Source: Flavobacterium anhuiense (GTDB lineage Bacteria > Bacteroidota > Bacteroidia > Flavobacteriales > Flavobacteriaceae). Taken from it: DNA of 64,000 nt. Shown piece by piece: positions 9,164 to 17,424 of this stretch (position 1 is its first letter; every line of letters starts with the position of its first letter). The stretch lies in NCBI RefSeq assembly GCF_900101855.1, contig NZ_FMVC01000005.1, positions 124,001 through 188,000 on the forward strand. The letters run 5' to 3'. The notes beneath the pieces are model-generated. The model saw only the letters and a program-made list of their open reading frames with translations. It did not search any database and was not told the origin of the DNA. The position numbers and the translations under genes were made by a program.

Positions 9164-11686
9164 TTAAAGATGAATGCTAGTCATCAATTTGTTTTTCAGC
9201 TCTGTCGTAAATTCAAATTCGGTATATCTGTCAAACCCATTACTTTTGCAGGCATCAAAAAATTGAAGATATTCATTTTTTACTTCTTCAGAAATTTTGG
9301 TATTGGTTAAAACAGCATTTCTAAGCTCTTCAGGATCAGAAAATAGATTCAAAAACGTCCAGTTAACTGTATGCAATGATTTTTCTCTTAAATCTGTTTG
9401 AATACTCATTCGAAGAAAATTAACGGGATTATGAAAAGATAAAACTTCCACAATTAACTTTGCCATTTTATCTTTGATTTGGTGGCGATTATACCCTTTG
9501 CCACTGCCATCTTGTAGAGGCTCAAATATTTTTTCACTTGTCCAGTAAAAAATATATACAGCGTCTTCTGAAAGTCCAACATTATCCAAATGCTTTTTAA
9601 AATATTGAATCTGAAAATCAGTTAGTTCTTCCTCCGAAAGTGGAAAATTTCTGTTATCTGTTCTAATATGATATATCATTTCATTATGGAATAAATAAGG
9701 AAAAGGAGCTTCTTCAAATAGACTTATAATCAGTAATTTAAAATCATATGTATTCTGTTTAAAAAATTTCAGATTAGAATTATATGTATTATCCCATAAA
9801 AAATTAAGTAAAGAATCAAATGCAAAATTTCTGACACCCTGTTGCAACGCATAGAGTGGGCCTGTATAAAAAAGAGCCTTGACCTGAAGTTCAAATTCAG
9901 ACCTGTTTAAAGCTTTCAACTGAAATAAACGTGCAACAGTTTCCTTTATCATATTTTGGTCTGCATAATTGTCTATCAATTCCTTCAATTTATCCAAACC
10001 TCCACTAAACGCTTTTTTAAAAAACTTTTCCGAAATCTCACGGCTACCAATACGATAACGAAAGTAACGATCAAAGTACATGGGATGGATAATAGAGTTT
10101 TTGGCACTTTTGGTTCTTTCCCACCCGAAGAATAAATGATGCAACAATCCTTCAATCAGCTTAATTTCATCATCCTGATATTCATTTTCAGAACGAAGCT
10201 TCCTAATAATGGAAATCTTACTCTCCTTGTCTTCGATATATGTATCCAATTCATAAAATTGTGACTCAAGAGTCGCAAAAGCTTGCTCATGAACAAAATC
10301 TTTTTTGTTTTCATAAAGCCTGTCATAAATAAGCGGGAAACGAAATTTTAATAATTCCAGAACAAAAAAACTCTCAAAAAATACTTCATCTTTAAGTTTA
10401 ATATAAATTAGCTTAAAACCATTTATAAACTTTATGATATCGCGGGATTGGCGAAAAATTTTTGGATATGCATACTCATATTGGGGACTAAAACCAGTTG
10501 TTAGTATATGCTCTGTAAACACTTTAAAATCATCTGGATCCAAAAATAGTTCAAGATATCCCTGAAGCTGTATCTGCAGATCACTTGAATCACGTTTTGG
10601 TAATGGAATCTCTAACTGTATGATCTTATCAAGATAACTTGCGCCTGTATTAGCATTAATTGTAAGAACAGCCCTGTTGACATAGCTTTTATCATAAGCA
10701 ACCAAATAAAAAATATTAGTAAAATTGGCACTATTTCTTATTATACGGAGCACCTCCAACACTTCTTCGCTATAAAGACGGTCTAAATCATCAATAATAA
10801 CTACAATTTTTTTTCCAGAACTTTCAAGTAACTGATTAATCCTTTCATAGTCATCAATATAGTTTGATTCATGAAACAAACTTCCTATAATTCCTGTATG
10901 CCTTAAAATTTTCTCCATCGTAGAACTTGTACGTGCCAGTTTACGAGAATAGTCTAATACTAATCCTGATATCTTAGGATCTACTCTATACAAATTAGAC
11001 GAGAGTACATCAAAGAAATCCTGCTGAATATTTGATTTTCCTTCTACACCCCAGGGATTAAATTCTATAACTGAAATCTTTTTTGTATCAAGATTAGTTT
11101 TAATAAGATTCATAAAAGAAGTCTTGCCAGTACCGTATTCGCCCAGTATTCCGATAGCAAAAGATTTTTTATTTGAGGTAATATTGATTTTATCTGCAAT
11201 CTCTTTTGCAATCCCTTTACGATTAAAACTATCTTCATCAGCTTTGAATATAGGTAAATCTTCATAAAAACCATCTGAAGGTAGGTCTTCTAAAATTGGA
11301 TTTTTTTTGATAATGCTTAAAAACATCGGTACTGTGAATCCTATAATTATTATATCCCAATTACTTAAGACCGGACAAAATCGAAAGCTGTAAAAAATCC
11401 AAAATTTACTGGTAGCCATCAAAATATAAAATCCCAGACTAATAATTCCTATCTGTCGTGCAAACATTTTACTTCCATAAATAGTTAACCATAATAAAAT
11501 GCTAACTGACAACAGTACTAAAACTAGACTATTAAAAATCGTATCTTCAAATTCAGAAATAAGCGGTATAACAAAAACTTTGTTGAGAAGTATATTTAAA
11601 GATTTTCTAAAAAAGGATAATGATGCGATAATGGCAACACTAACAGTAATTATTGGTAGTTTTCTGGATATTTGAGATAAGATCAT
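9164..11686 (-). CDS. Membrane-anchored KAP-family P-loop NTPase
   Basis: An 840-residue protein and first gene of the operon. The N-terminal ~130 residues hold about four hydrophobic segments (roughly 11-27, 50-70, 78-98 and 108-126), so it is an inner-membrane protein. The KAP NTPase domain follows, with Walker A at 182-190 (GEYGTGKTS), the FNPWG element near 209-213, and Walker B at 294-304 (IVVIIDDLDRL). KAP NTPases typically have membrane helices in or near the P-loop domain; the family includes PifA, which mediates phage exclusion by the F plasmid. The C-terminal ~450 residues are helical and unrecognised. Co-transcription with a metallo-beta-lactamase-fold protein and a protease-STAND protein suggests it serves as membrane sensor, anchor or effector of one defence complex. 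Which of these roles it plays is not visible. Confidence 0.8.
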   Translation of the reverse strand: MILSQISRKLPIITVSVAIIASLSFFRKSLNILLNKVFVIPLISEFEDTIFNSLVLVLLSVSILLWLTIYGSKMFARQIGIISLGFYILMATSKFWIFYSFRFCPVLSNWDIIIIGFTVPMFLSIIKKNPILEDLPSDGFYEDLPIFKADEDSFNRKGIAKEIADKINITSNKKSFAIGILGEYGTGKTSFMNLIKTNLDTKKISVIEFNPWGVEGKSNIQQDFFDVLSSNLYRVDPKISGLVLDYSRKLARTSSTMEKILRHTGIIGSLFHESNYIDDYERINQLLESSGKKIVVIIDDLDRLYSEEVLEVLRIIRNSANFTNIFYLVAYDKSYVNRAVLTINANTGASYLDKIIQLEIPLPKRDSSDLQIQLQGYLELFLDPDDFKVFTEHILTTGFSPQYEYAYPKIFRQSRDIIKFINGFKLIYIKLKDEVFFESFFVLELLKFRFPLIYDRLYENKKDFVHEQAFATLESQFYELDTYIEDKESKISIIRKLRSENEYQDDEIKLIEGLLHHLFFGWERTKSAKNSIIHPMYFDRYFRYRIGSREISEKFFKKAFSGGLDKLKELIDNYADQNMIKETVARLFQLKALNRSEFELQVKALFYTGPLYALQQGVRNFAFDSLLNFLWDNTYNSNLKFFKQNTYDFKLLIISLFEEAPFPYLFHNEMIYHIRTDNRNFPLSEEELTDFQIQYFKKHLDNVGLSEDAVYIFYWTSEKIFEPLQDGSGKGYNRHQIKDKMAKLIVEVLSFHNPVNFLRMSIQTDLREKSLHTVNWTFLNLFSDPEELRNAVLTNTKISEEVKNEYLQFFDACKSNGFDRYTEFEFTTELKNKLMTSIHL

Positions 11687-11726
11687 CCTTAATGTTATAT
11701 AGTTGATTTGGCTATTTTTTTTATCT

Positions 11727-11734
11727 CAAATATA
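11727..11734 (-). promoter_or_regulatory. Candidate -7 element of the defence operon promoter
   Basis: TATATTTG on the minus strand matches the Bacteroidota -7 consensus TAnnTTTG exactly and lies about 40 bp before the KAP gene start codon. A clear -33 TTTG at the usual 19-21 bp spacing was not found, so the call is tentative. Confidence 0.4.
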
Positions 11735-12147
11735 GATTAATTTCAAATTATTAATATAATTTCTTGAGAACTTTGAATGTAACTTCTACACACTATGAAA
11801 TCATTTAGAATGCTTATACAAAATAATTCTTTCAAATAGTAGAAGATAACAAAATCTTTAGCGACAACTTTTTAGTTTTGAAAAGATCTAATCTCTAAAG
11901 AACTATAATTACTTAATTTTTTTTATATCTCTGATATGTAAATAATATTCAGAATTTCTACTATTTTTGCATAAACAACTCCCATGAGTTATCTTAAACT
12001 CAATAAGGATACTTTGTTTTAGTTTGAGATACTTTGCTTTAAAATGGACCATAATTGTACCACTACATTTGGAATACCCTGTAAAGAAAAGAAAGTTAAT
12101 TTCTGCATCGGCAAATAGAGGGGCAAAGAATCCAAAATAAAATTTGC

Positions 12148-12190
12148 AAAAAGAGTTAAGATGTTCGTAGAACATTTTAACTCTTTTTTT
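12148..12190. terminator. 19-bp hairpin with T-tract, bidirectional terminator
   Basis: Arms at 12148-12166 and 12170-12188 pair over 19 positions with one G-U pair and a 3-nt loop (GTA). The base of the stem is A/T-rich, giving a U-tract in either direction. No complete gene ends just before it on either strand: the KAP gene points away to the left and the PUL gene starts to the right. It therefore looks like the terminator of a lost or truncated transcript, or an insulator between island and PUL. Confidence 0.75.
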
Positions 12191-12272
12191 ATTGAAATTC
12201 AAAAATGAACGCTAAGTAATATTATACAATTCTATTTAAATAACTCTTTTTTAGTGATATAGTAATATTTTT

Positions 12273-12307
12273 TTTGTATTATTGTAGTATAGTACAGTAT
12301 AGTACTG
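12273..12307 (+). promoter_or_regulatory. PUL promoter/operator block A
   Basis: TTTG at 12273, TTGTAGTATAG at 12282-12292 and AGTATA at 12296-12301, 37 bp before the start codon. Two AGTATA units lie exactly 10 bp apart (12286 and 12296). The same block with identical spacing precedes the second GH-D gene and susC. In this copy AGTAC-N6-GTACT also forms a short inverted repeat (12291-12306). TTTG with a TA-rich element about 20 bp downstream fits a Bacteroidota promoter, so the repeats probably overlap it. Confidence 0.7.
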
Positions 12308-12338
12308 TTGTAAATTTTACTAACTAATTAAGAAAACC

Positions 12339-15014
12339 ATGCAAAAAATTACAAAAGAAACCGTCCCAGTTAAAAACATTCTAGCTTTAATGCTTTTTTT
12401 ATTAACGATATGTAGCTGGGGGCAGACTTACGAATTTGAAAACGGCACTCGTACCGGAAATGCCGACATTCAGAATTGCGATTCCTGTTCAGGAAAAATA
12501 GTCGGTAATTTAGGAGGTACAGGAAGTGTCTCTTTAAACGTCAACGTAGCTACAACAGGCTGGTACAATCTGCAATTGTTTTACTGTACAGGAGATCCGC
12601 GTGCAATTCGGTTAACTGCTGGTTCAGCCACGGCTATTGCAATTCCATGTGAGCCAAGTGGAGGATGGAGCACAGCAGCTTCCAAAAATATAAGCGTCTA
12701 TCTAAACAGCGGTACAACCACTCTGCTTTGGGATAATACCAATTCATGGGCTCCTAATCTGGATAAGTTTGTCTTGACACCATTAGCGGTTGGAACTAAC
12801 CAAACTATCGCTTTTGGAACAAACAATAGTATTGTTTATAACCTCACTAATAAAACCTATAGCATAAAGTTTAATGGTGCAACTGTAATTAGCAATGCAT
12901 CTGCTTATGCCAACAGTGATCAGCAATACTTGAGCAGTAATTTTGCTTCGGCGGTTTATACTTCAGAACCGTTTACAGACAATATAGGAAGCGGCACCAA
13001 ACATATTTTTACTTTAAGTGGGAATTATAATCTTGGAATGCAGCAGATTTTTTACACATACACCAATAAAAACTATTTGGCGGTGCAAGTGGTCTTAACA
13101 GGAAACGGATCAAACTGCTATAAAATGTCGCCTTTAACCAGTAACCAGATAACGCCTAATTTTGGAACAGGAGATACAAGAGCCGTATTTGTTCCTTACG
13201 ATAATGACGCTTGGATTCGCTACAATGCTTATGCTTTAAACTCAGCTGAGTTTACAGCATCAGAAGTAACCAATATTTATAACAATACTAACCGAAAAGG
13301 TTTAGTGATTGGTTCTTTGGAACATACAAAATGGAAAACAGGTGTTACGGTAAGTGGTGGAGGTTCTTCGTCGGCTTATGTTTCGGTTGTTGCGGGTTGG
13401 ACCAAACAAGATGTAACCAGAGATGCGCGAGGACATGGTTGGGTAAATGTCGGCCAGACAAGCTGCCCTTCTCCAAAAGTTATGATTAATGCTACAGATG
13501 ATTGGAGAACTGGATTTGAAGAATTTGCACAAGCCAACGCAGCAATGCAACCCAAATATATTTTTGATTGGACAGCACCAAAACCAATTGGTTGGAACAG
13601 TTGGGGAGCTATGCAGACCAATATTAACTTAACGAAGGCTAAAGCAGTTGTAGATTTTTTTCATAATGATTGCCCTGCGTTTAAAACGGAGGATAATACT
13701 TTATTCATCGACTTAGATTCGTATTGGGATAATATGAGTGATTCGGAGTTGGCACAATTTGTTACTTATGCAAAAAGCAAAGGATATAAGGCTGGAATTT
13801 ATTGGGCTCCGTTTGTAGATTGGGGAAAATACAATCGTCAGGTAGAAGGAAGTTCATTTACTTATAATCAGTGTTGGACAAAAGTCAACGGAAATCCTTT
13901 AGAATTGGATGGCGCTTACGCTATGGATCCGACAAGTCCTGGAACTAAGGCAAGAATTCAATATTTTATAAATCGTTTTAAAACTGCTGGATTCGAAATG
14001 ATAAAAATTGACTTTTTAACTCATGCAAGCATTGAAGCAGACAGCTTTGCAAATAACCAATTGCATACAGGAATGGAAGCATATCAAGAAGGAATGAAAT
14101 TCTTAATTGACCAAATTGGAGGAACGATGCTGGTTCAGGCAGCTATATCACCTAATCTCGCTACTGGTCCTTTTGTGCATGTAAGACGTATTGCATGTGA
14201 TGCGTACGCGACAATAAGTGATACCGATTATACTTTGAATAGTACAACTTATGGATGGTGGCAAAATCAAATTTATGATTATATAGATGCAGATCACGTA
14301 GTTTTTGGAAATGTTTCAATTGGACAGAATCGTGCAAGATTATTAAGTAGTGTAGTTACAGGAACGGTAATTACAGGTGATGATTTTTCTGTTGCTGGAC
14401 AATGGAAAACAACTGCGCAGAACCTTTTACAAAATAATGATGTAATGGATGTTGCCCGTAATGAAATGAACTTCATTCCTGCTGATGGAAATACAGGATA
14501 TAATGCGGCGAATGTTTTTTCGGCAACACATAATAATGTGACATATGTGGCAGTTTTTAATTACAGCAATTCGACTGTGACAAATAATATCAGTTTGAGC
14601 CGTTTAGGGCTTGGTTCAGGCAATTATAATGTTAAAGAACTTTATTCTGGAGCCACGAGTACAGCTCAAAGCACATTAAGCGTTCAACTACCTCAGGCTG
14701 ATGCTGCGATTTATGCTATTTCTAGCGGGACATTAAGTACTCCAAGTTATAATTGGTCGAATGCTTCTACTAATTATGTTTTTCCTAATCCTGCGACAGA
14801 CAGTTTTAGAATTAAGTTTGATCAGGAAATTAATGGTCCAACAACAATCTCGGTACACAATATAGCAGGAAAAGAAGTTTGGAAAAACACTGTTACAACA
14901 AATGGAACAATTAGTTCAGAAATTCCGGTAAACGGTCTTACAAAAGGCGTTTATGTAGTAAAAGTGAAAGCATCTGGACATCCTCAGCAAAATTTTAAAT
15001 TTGTTAAGAATTAA
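12339..15014 (+). CDS. Secreted CBM35 / clan GH-D glycosidase, T9SS substrate
   Basis: An 891-residue exported enzyme. A signal peptide (to about residue 28) is followed by a CBM35-like module (31-148), a beta-rich domain (150-390), and an alpha-galactosidase-like TIM barrel opening with PIGWNSWG (417-423). D558 in KIDFL is the likely nucleophile and D621 in RRIACDA the likely acid/base, as in GH27/GH36. Residues 812-891 form a type IX secretion sorting domain (YVFPNPATDSFRIKFD, ending GVYVVKVKASG). It is therefore expected at the cell surface or free outside, trimming alpha-galactosyl-type residues. The exact CAZy family (GH27, GH36 or a relative) and sugar specificity are not certain. The next gene encodes a paralogue lacking CBM35 and sorting domain. 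The gene has its own promoter block and terminator. Confidence 0.8.
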   Translation: MQKITKETVPVKNILALMLFLLTICSWGQTYEFENGTRTGNADIQNCDSCSGKIVGNLGGTGSVSLNVNVATTGWYNLQLFYCTGDPRAIRLTAGSATAIAIPCEPSGGWSTAASKNISVYLNSGTTTLLWDNTNSWAPNLDKFVLTPLAVGTNQTIAFGTNNSIVYNLTNKTYSIKFNGATVISNASAYANSDQQYLSSNFASAVYTSEPFTDNIGSGTKHIFTLSGNYNLGMQQIFYTYTNKNYLAVQVVLTGNGSNCYKMSPLTSNQITPNFGTGDTRAVFVPYDNDAWIRYNAYALNSAEFTASEVTNIYNNTNRKGLVIGSLEHTKWKTGVTVSGGGSSSAYVSVVAGWTKQDVTRDARGHGWVNVGQTSCPSPKVMINATDDWRTGFEEFAQANAAMQPKYIFDWTAPKPIGWNSWGAMQTNINLTKAKAVVDFFHNDCPAFKTEDNTLFIDLDSYWDNMSDSELAQFVTYAKSKGYKAGIYWAPFVDWGKYNRQVEGSSFTYNQCWTKVNGNPLELDGAYAMDPTSPGTKARIQYFINRFKTAGFEMIKIDFLTHASIEADSFANNQLHTGMEAYQEGMKFLIDQIGGTMLVQAAISPNLATGPFVHVRRIACDAYATISDTDYTLNSTTYGWWQNQIYDYIDADHVVFGNVSIGQNRARLLSSVVTGTVITGDDFSVAGQWKTTAQNLLQNNDVMDVARNEMNFIPADGNTGYNAANVFSATHNNVTYVAVFNYSNSTVTNNISLSRLGLGSGNYNVKELYSGATSTAQSTLSVQLPQADAAIYAISSGTLSTPSYNWSNASTNYVFPNPATDSFRIKFDQEINGPTTISVHNIAGKEVWKNTVTTNGTISSEIPVNGLTKGVYVVKVKASGHPQQNFKFVKN

Positions 15015-15034
15015 AAATCTTTAAGTAACTTTTA

Positions 15035-15074
15035 AAAATCCCGATTTTCATTATGTTGAGAATCGGGATTTTTT
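15035..15074 (+). terminator. Rho-independent terminator
   Basis: AAAATCCCGATT (15035-15046) pairs with AATCGGGATTTT (15061-15072) over 12 bp and is followed by T residues. It starts 21 bases after the stop of the CBM35 enzyme, ending that transcript before the next promoter block. The rest of the 347-bp gap, up to the block at 15312, shows no gene. Confidence 0.85.
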
Positions 15075-15311
15075 GTATTGATGTTTTAGAATTTTTAAAC
15101 GGCAAATTTGAAATATAGTACTTCTTGTGCTGTATATTTTTTGTTTATTTTTTTGAAATTTTTATCCGTTTATTGTCAGATTGACTATTTTGAAGAAAAA
15201 AATGCAATCCTTTTTAAGTGATTTTATTTATTGATTTATAGGTGTTTATGTTTTTGGAATCGGAAAAAATGAGCACTATTTTTACTTATATTCTTGCAGG
15301 GTTAATTTTAA

Positions 15312-15343
15312 TTTGTATTATTGTAGTATAGAATAGTATAATA
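15312..15343 (+). promoter_or_regulatory. PUL promoter/operator block B
   Basis: TTTG at 15312, TTGTAGTATAG at 15321-15331 and AGTATA at 15335-15340: the same three elements at the same offsets (0, 9, 23) as block A. It ends 19 bp before the start codon of the second GH-D enzyme. Confidence 0.7.
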
Positions 15344-15361
15344 AACCGAAAAACTTATCTA

Positions 15362-17413
15362 ATGAACCACTATCCTTTTCCTTTAAAAAAACTGTTTTTA
15401 TCTATTTTTCTGGCAGTATTTTTTTGTATATCAGCTTTAGCGCAAAAAAATATTACAATGACTTTTGGTAAAAACGGAATCATTATTTATGATGCGAAAC
15501 AAAAAACGATTTCAGTAAGCCAATCTGGAAAAACGGTATTTAGCGGAGCAAAAGCTTCTGTTATAGTTAACGGAAAAACCATAACGACAGATTCATATCC
15601 GGATGCTGTTTTTGCAAAACAAACCATAAAAGATGATTTAGGAAATGGCTTAAAATATACTTTAATTTATAAAGAAAAAAATAACCCAACTTTAATTCAG
15701 AGTTTTTATACTTATACCAATAAGTCTTACTTTATAACTCAAATAGAAATAGTAAATAACGGAAAACAGATTGCGACCAATTATATCTCACCATTAGATT
15801 TAGGCAAAATTGCTTTTGATAAAATTGAAAATCTGCACAGCGTTTTTGTTCCTTATGACAATGATGCTTTTATAAGTTATAATTCTAAAAAACTAGATAC
15901 TATTTCTCAAAATACTAGCGCAGAAGTTGGAATTATATTCAACAACAATTCAAGAAACGGTTTTATTGTAGGTTCGCTTGAACATACCGTTTGGAAAAGC
16001 GCTGTTAAAACAATCAATACAAATAAAGAAGCACAATTTTCGGCTTGGGCTGGATTTTCAGAAAAAGAAATAACTAGAGATAGTATTGCGCACGGAATAA
16101 TAAAAGGTGAAAAAGTTTTATCGCCTAAATTCTTCGTCGGATATTATTCTGATTGGAGAGAGGGAATGGAAGAATATGCAAAAACAAATCGTATTGTGGA
16201 GAAACCTTTTGTATTTACTTGGGATAAACCAACTCCAGTTGGCTGGAATAGCTGGGGCGTTTTGATGGAGAAAATTAATTTTGAAAATACGACTAAAGTT
16301 GCCGATTTTTTTGCGAACTCAATTCCGCAATTTAGAGTAGGCAATACAGCTTATATTGATCTTGATTCTTTTTGGGATAACATGGTAAAAGGCGGATTTA
16401 CAGGAGATTTTAGCAAATTAAAAGAATTTACAGATTATTGTAAAAGTAAAGGTTTAGAGCTTGGAGCTTATTGGGCACCTTTTACAGATTGGGGTTGGAA
16501 AGACGGCCCAAACCGTAAAGCAGAAGGTAGCGATTATACTTTTGGACAATTGTGGACTAAAACCGGAAATACTTATTTTGATTTCGACGGTGCTCGTGCC
16601 ATAGATCCTACACATCCTGGAACGCTTAAACGCGTTGATTACGTTATTAATAAGCTAAAAGCATGTGGTTTTAAAATGATAAAAATTGACTTTTTGGGTC
16701 ACGCCGCTGCAGAATCGACTTCATTCTATGATAAAAATGTGACCACAGGAATGCAGGCTTATAAAGTAGGAATGGAACATTTAGTAAAAGCATTAGATGG
16801 ACAAATGCTAATTTATGCTGCAATTTCTCCTAATATGGCTACAGGCCGTTACGCACACGTTCGCCGTATTGCATGCGACGCTTGGAAAACAATCGAGCAG
16901 ACACAATACACATTAAATAGTGTCAATTATGGCTGGTGGCAAACCTATTCCTACGATTATATCGATGCTGATCATGTGGTTTTTGCAGATGTTACCGAAG
17001 GCGAGAATCGTGCGAGATTAATTTCGGCTGTCATTACTGGAACATTAATTACAGGAGACGATTACAGCAAAGAAGGAATCTGGAGCAAACGAGCTAAAGA
17101 TTGGCTTCAAAATCAGGAATTGCTTAAAATTGTTGCCAATGGAGTAGCTTTTCGTCCAGTAGAAGGAAATACGGGAAAACTAACAACTGAAGTTTTCGAA
17201 CAAAAAATAGGAAATGATTGGTATGTGGCAGTTTTAAATTATGGTTCAGCAGCTAAAAATTTTGCTTTATCATTAGAAAGACTTGGTGTTAAGAACGGTA
17301 ATTATAAATTGCAAAATCTTTTTACAGCCGAAACTGTTGAGATAAAAAACAACAGTATAGACTTAAATCTTGGTGCTAAAGATGCTGGTTTATTTAAAAT
17401 AGTAAAACGTTAA
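15362..17413 (+). CDS. Clan GH-D alpha-galactosidase-like glycosidase
   Basis: A 683-residue protein with a signal peptide (cleavage after ISALA, about residue 27), a beta-rich N-terminal domain (30-285), and a TIM barrel starting PVGWNSWG (292-299). D443 in KIDFL is the expected nucleophile and D506 in RRIACDA the expected acid/base. It matches the preceding enzyme motif for motif over the beta domain and barrel (VFVPYDNDA, GSLEHT, SPNMATG, YDYIDADHVVF) but lacks CBM35 and the type IX sorting domain, so it is probably periplasmic. The pair looks like a duplication followed by division of labour: outside versus periplasm. It heads a tight run with the esterase (11-bp gap) and GH36. The specificity is uncertain between alpha-galactose and related alpha-linked sugars. 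Confidence 0.8.
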   Translation: MNHYPFPLKKLFLSIFLAVFFCISALAQKNITMTFGKNGIIIYDAKQKTISVSQSGKTVFSGAKASVIVNGKTITTDSYPDAVFAKQTIKDDLGNGLKYTLIYKEKNNPTLIQSFYTYTNKSYFITQIEIVNNGKQIATNYISPLDLGKIAFDKIENLHSVFVPYDNDAFISYNSKKLDTISQNTSAEVGIIFNNNSRNGFIVGSLEHTVWKSAVKTINTNKEAQFSAWAGFSEKEITRDSIAHGIIKGEKVLSPKFFVGYYSDWREGMEEYAKTNRIVEKPFVFTWDKPTPVGWNSWGVLMEKINFENTTKVADFFANSIPQFRVGNTAYIDLDSFWDNMVKGGFTGDFSKLKEFTDYCKSKGLELGAYWAPFTDWGWKDGPNRKAEGSDYTFGQLWTKTGNTYFDFDGARAIDPTHPGTLKRVDYVINKLKACGFKMIKIDFLGHAAAESTSFYDKNVTTGMQAYKVGMEHLVKALDGQMLIYAAISPNMATGRYAHVRRIACDAWKTIEQTQYTLNSVNYGWWQTYSYDYIDADHVVFADVTEGENRARLISAVITGTLITGDDYSKEGIWSKRAKDWLQNQELLKIVANGVAFRPVEGNTGKLTTEVFEQKIGNDWYVAVLNYGSAAKNFALSLERLGVKNGNYKLQNLFTAETVEIKNNSIDLNLGAKDAGLFKIVKR

Positions 17414-17424
17414 TTGATAGAATT

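Larger units (their letters stand above)
11687..12338. other. Gap between defence operon and PUL
   Basis: A 652-bp AT-rich gap. The left part holds a candidate promoter for the minus-strand operon (11727-11734). The right part holds a long hairpin terminator (12148-12190) and the promoter block of the first PUL gene (12273-12307). The stretch 11760-12147 between them has no convincing gene; a 97-codon minus-strand frame there (11909-12202) runs through the hairpin and is judged spurious. The stretch may be the scar of a lost gene or the edge of the island. Confidence 0.5.

Noticed and set aside
11909..12202. 97-codon minus-strand open frame in the island/PUL gap
   Set aside because: It starts inside and runs through the 19-bp hairpin, has no recognisable domain, and its composition looks like translated AT-rich noise.
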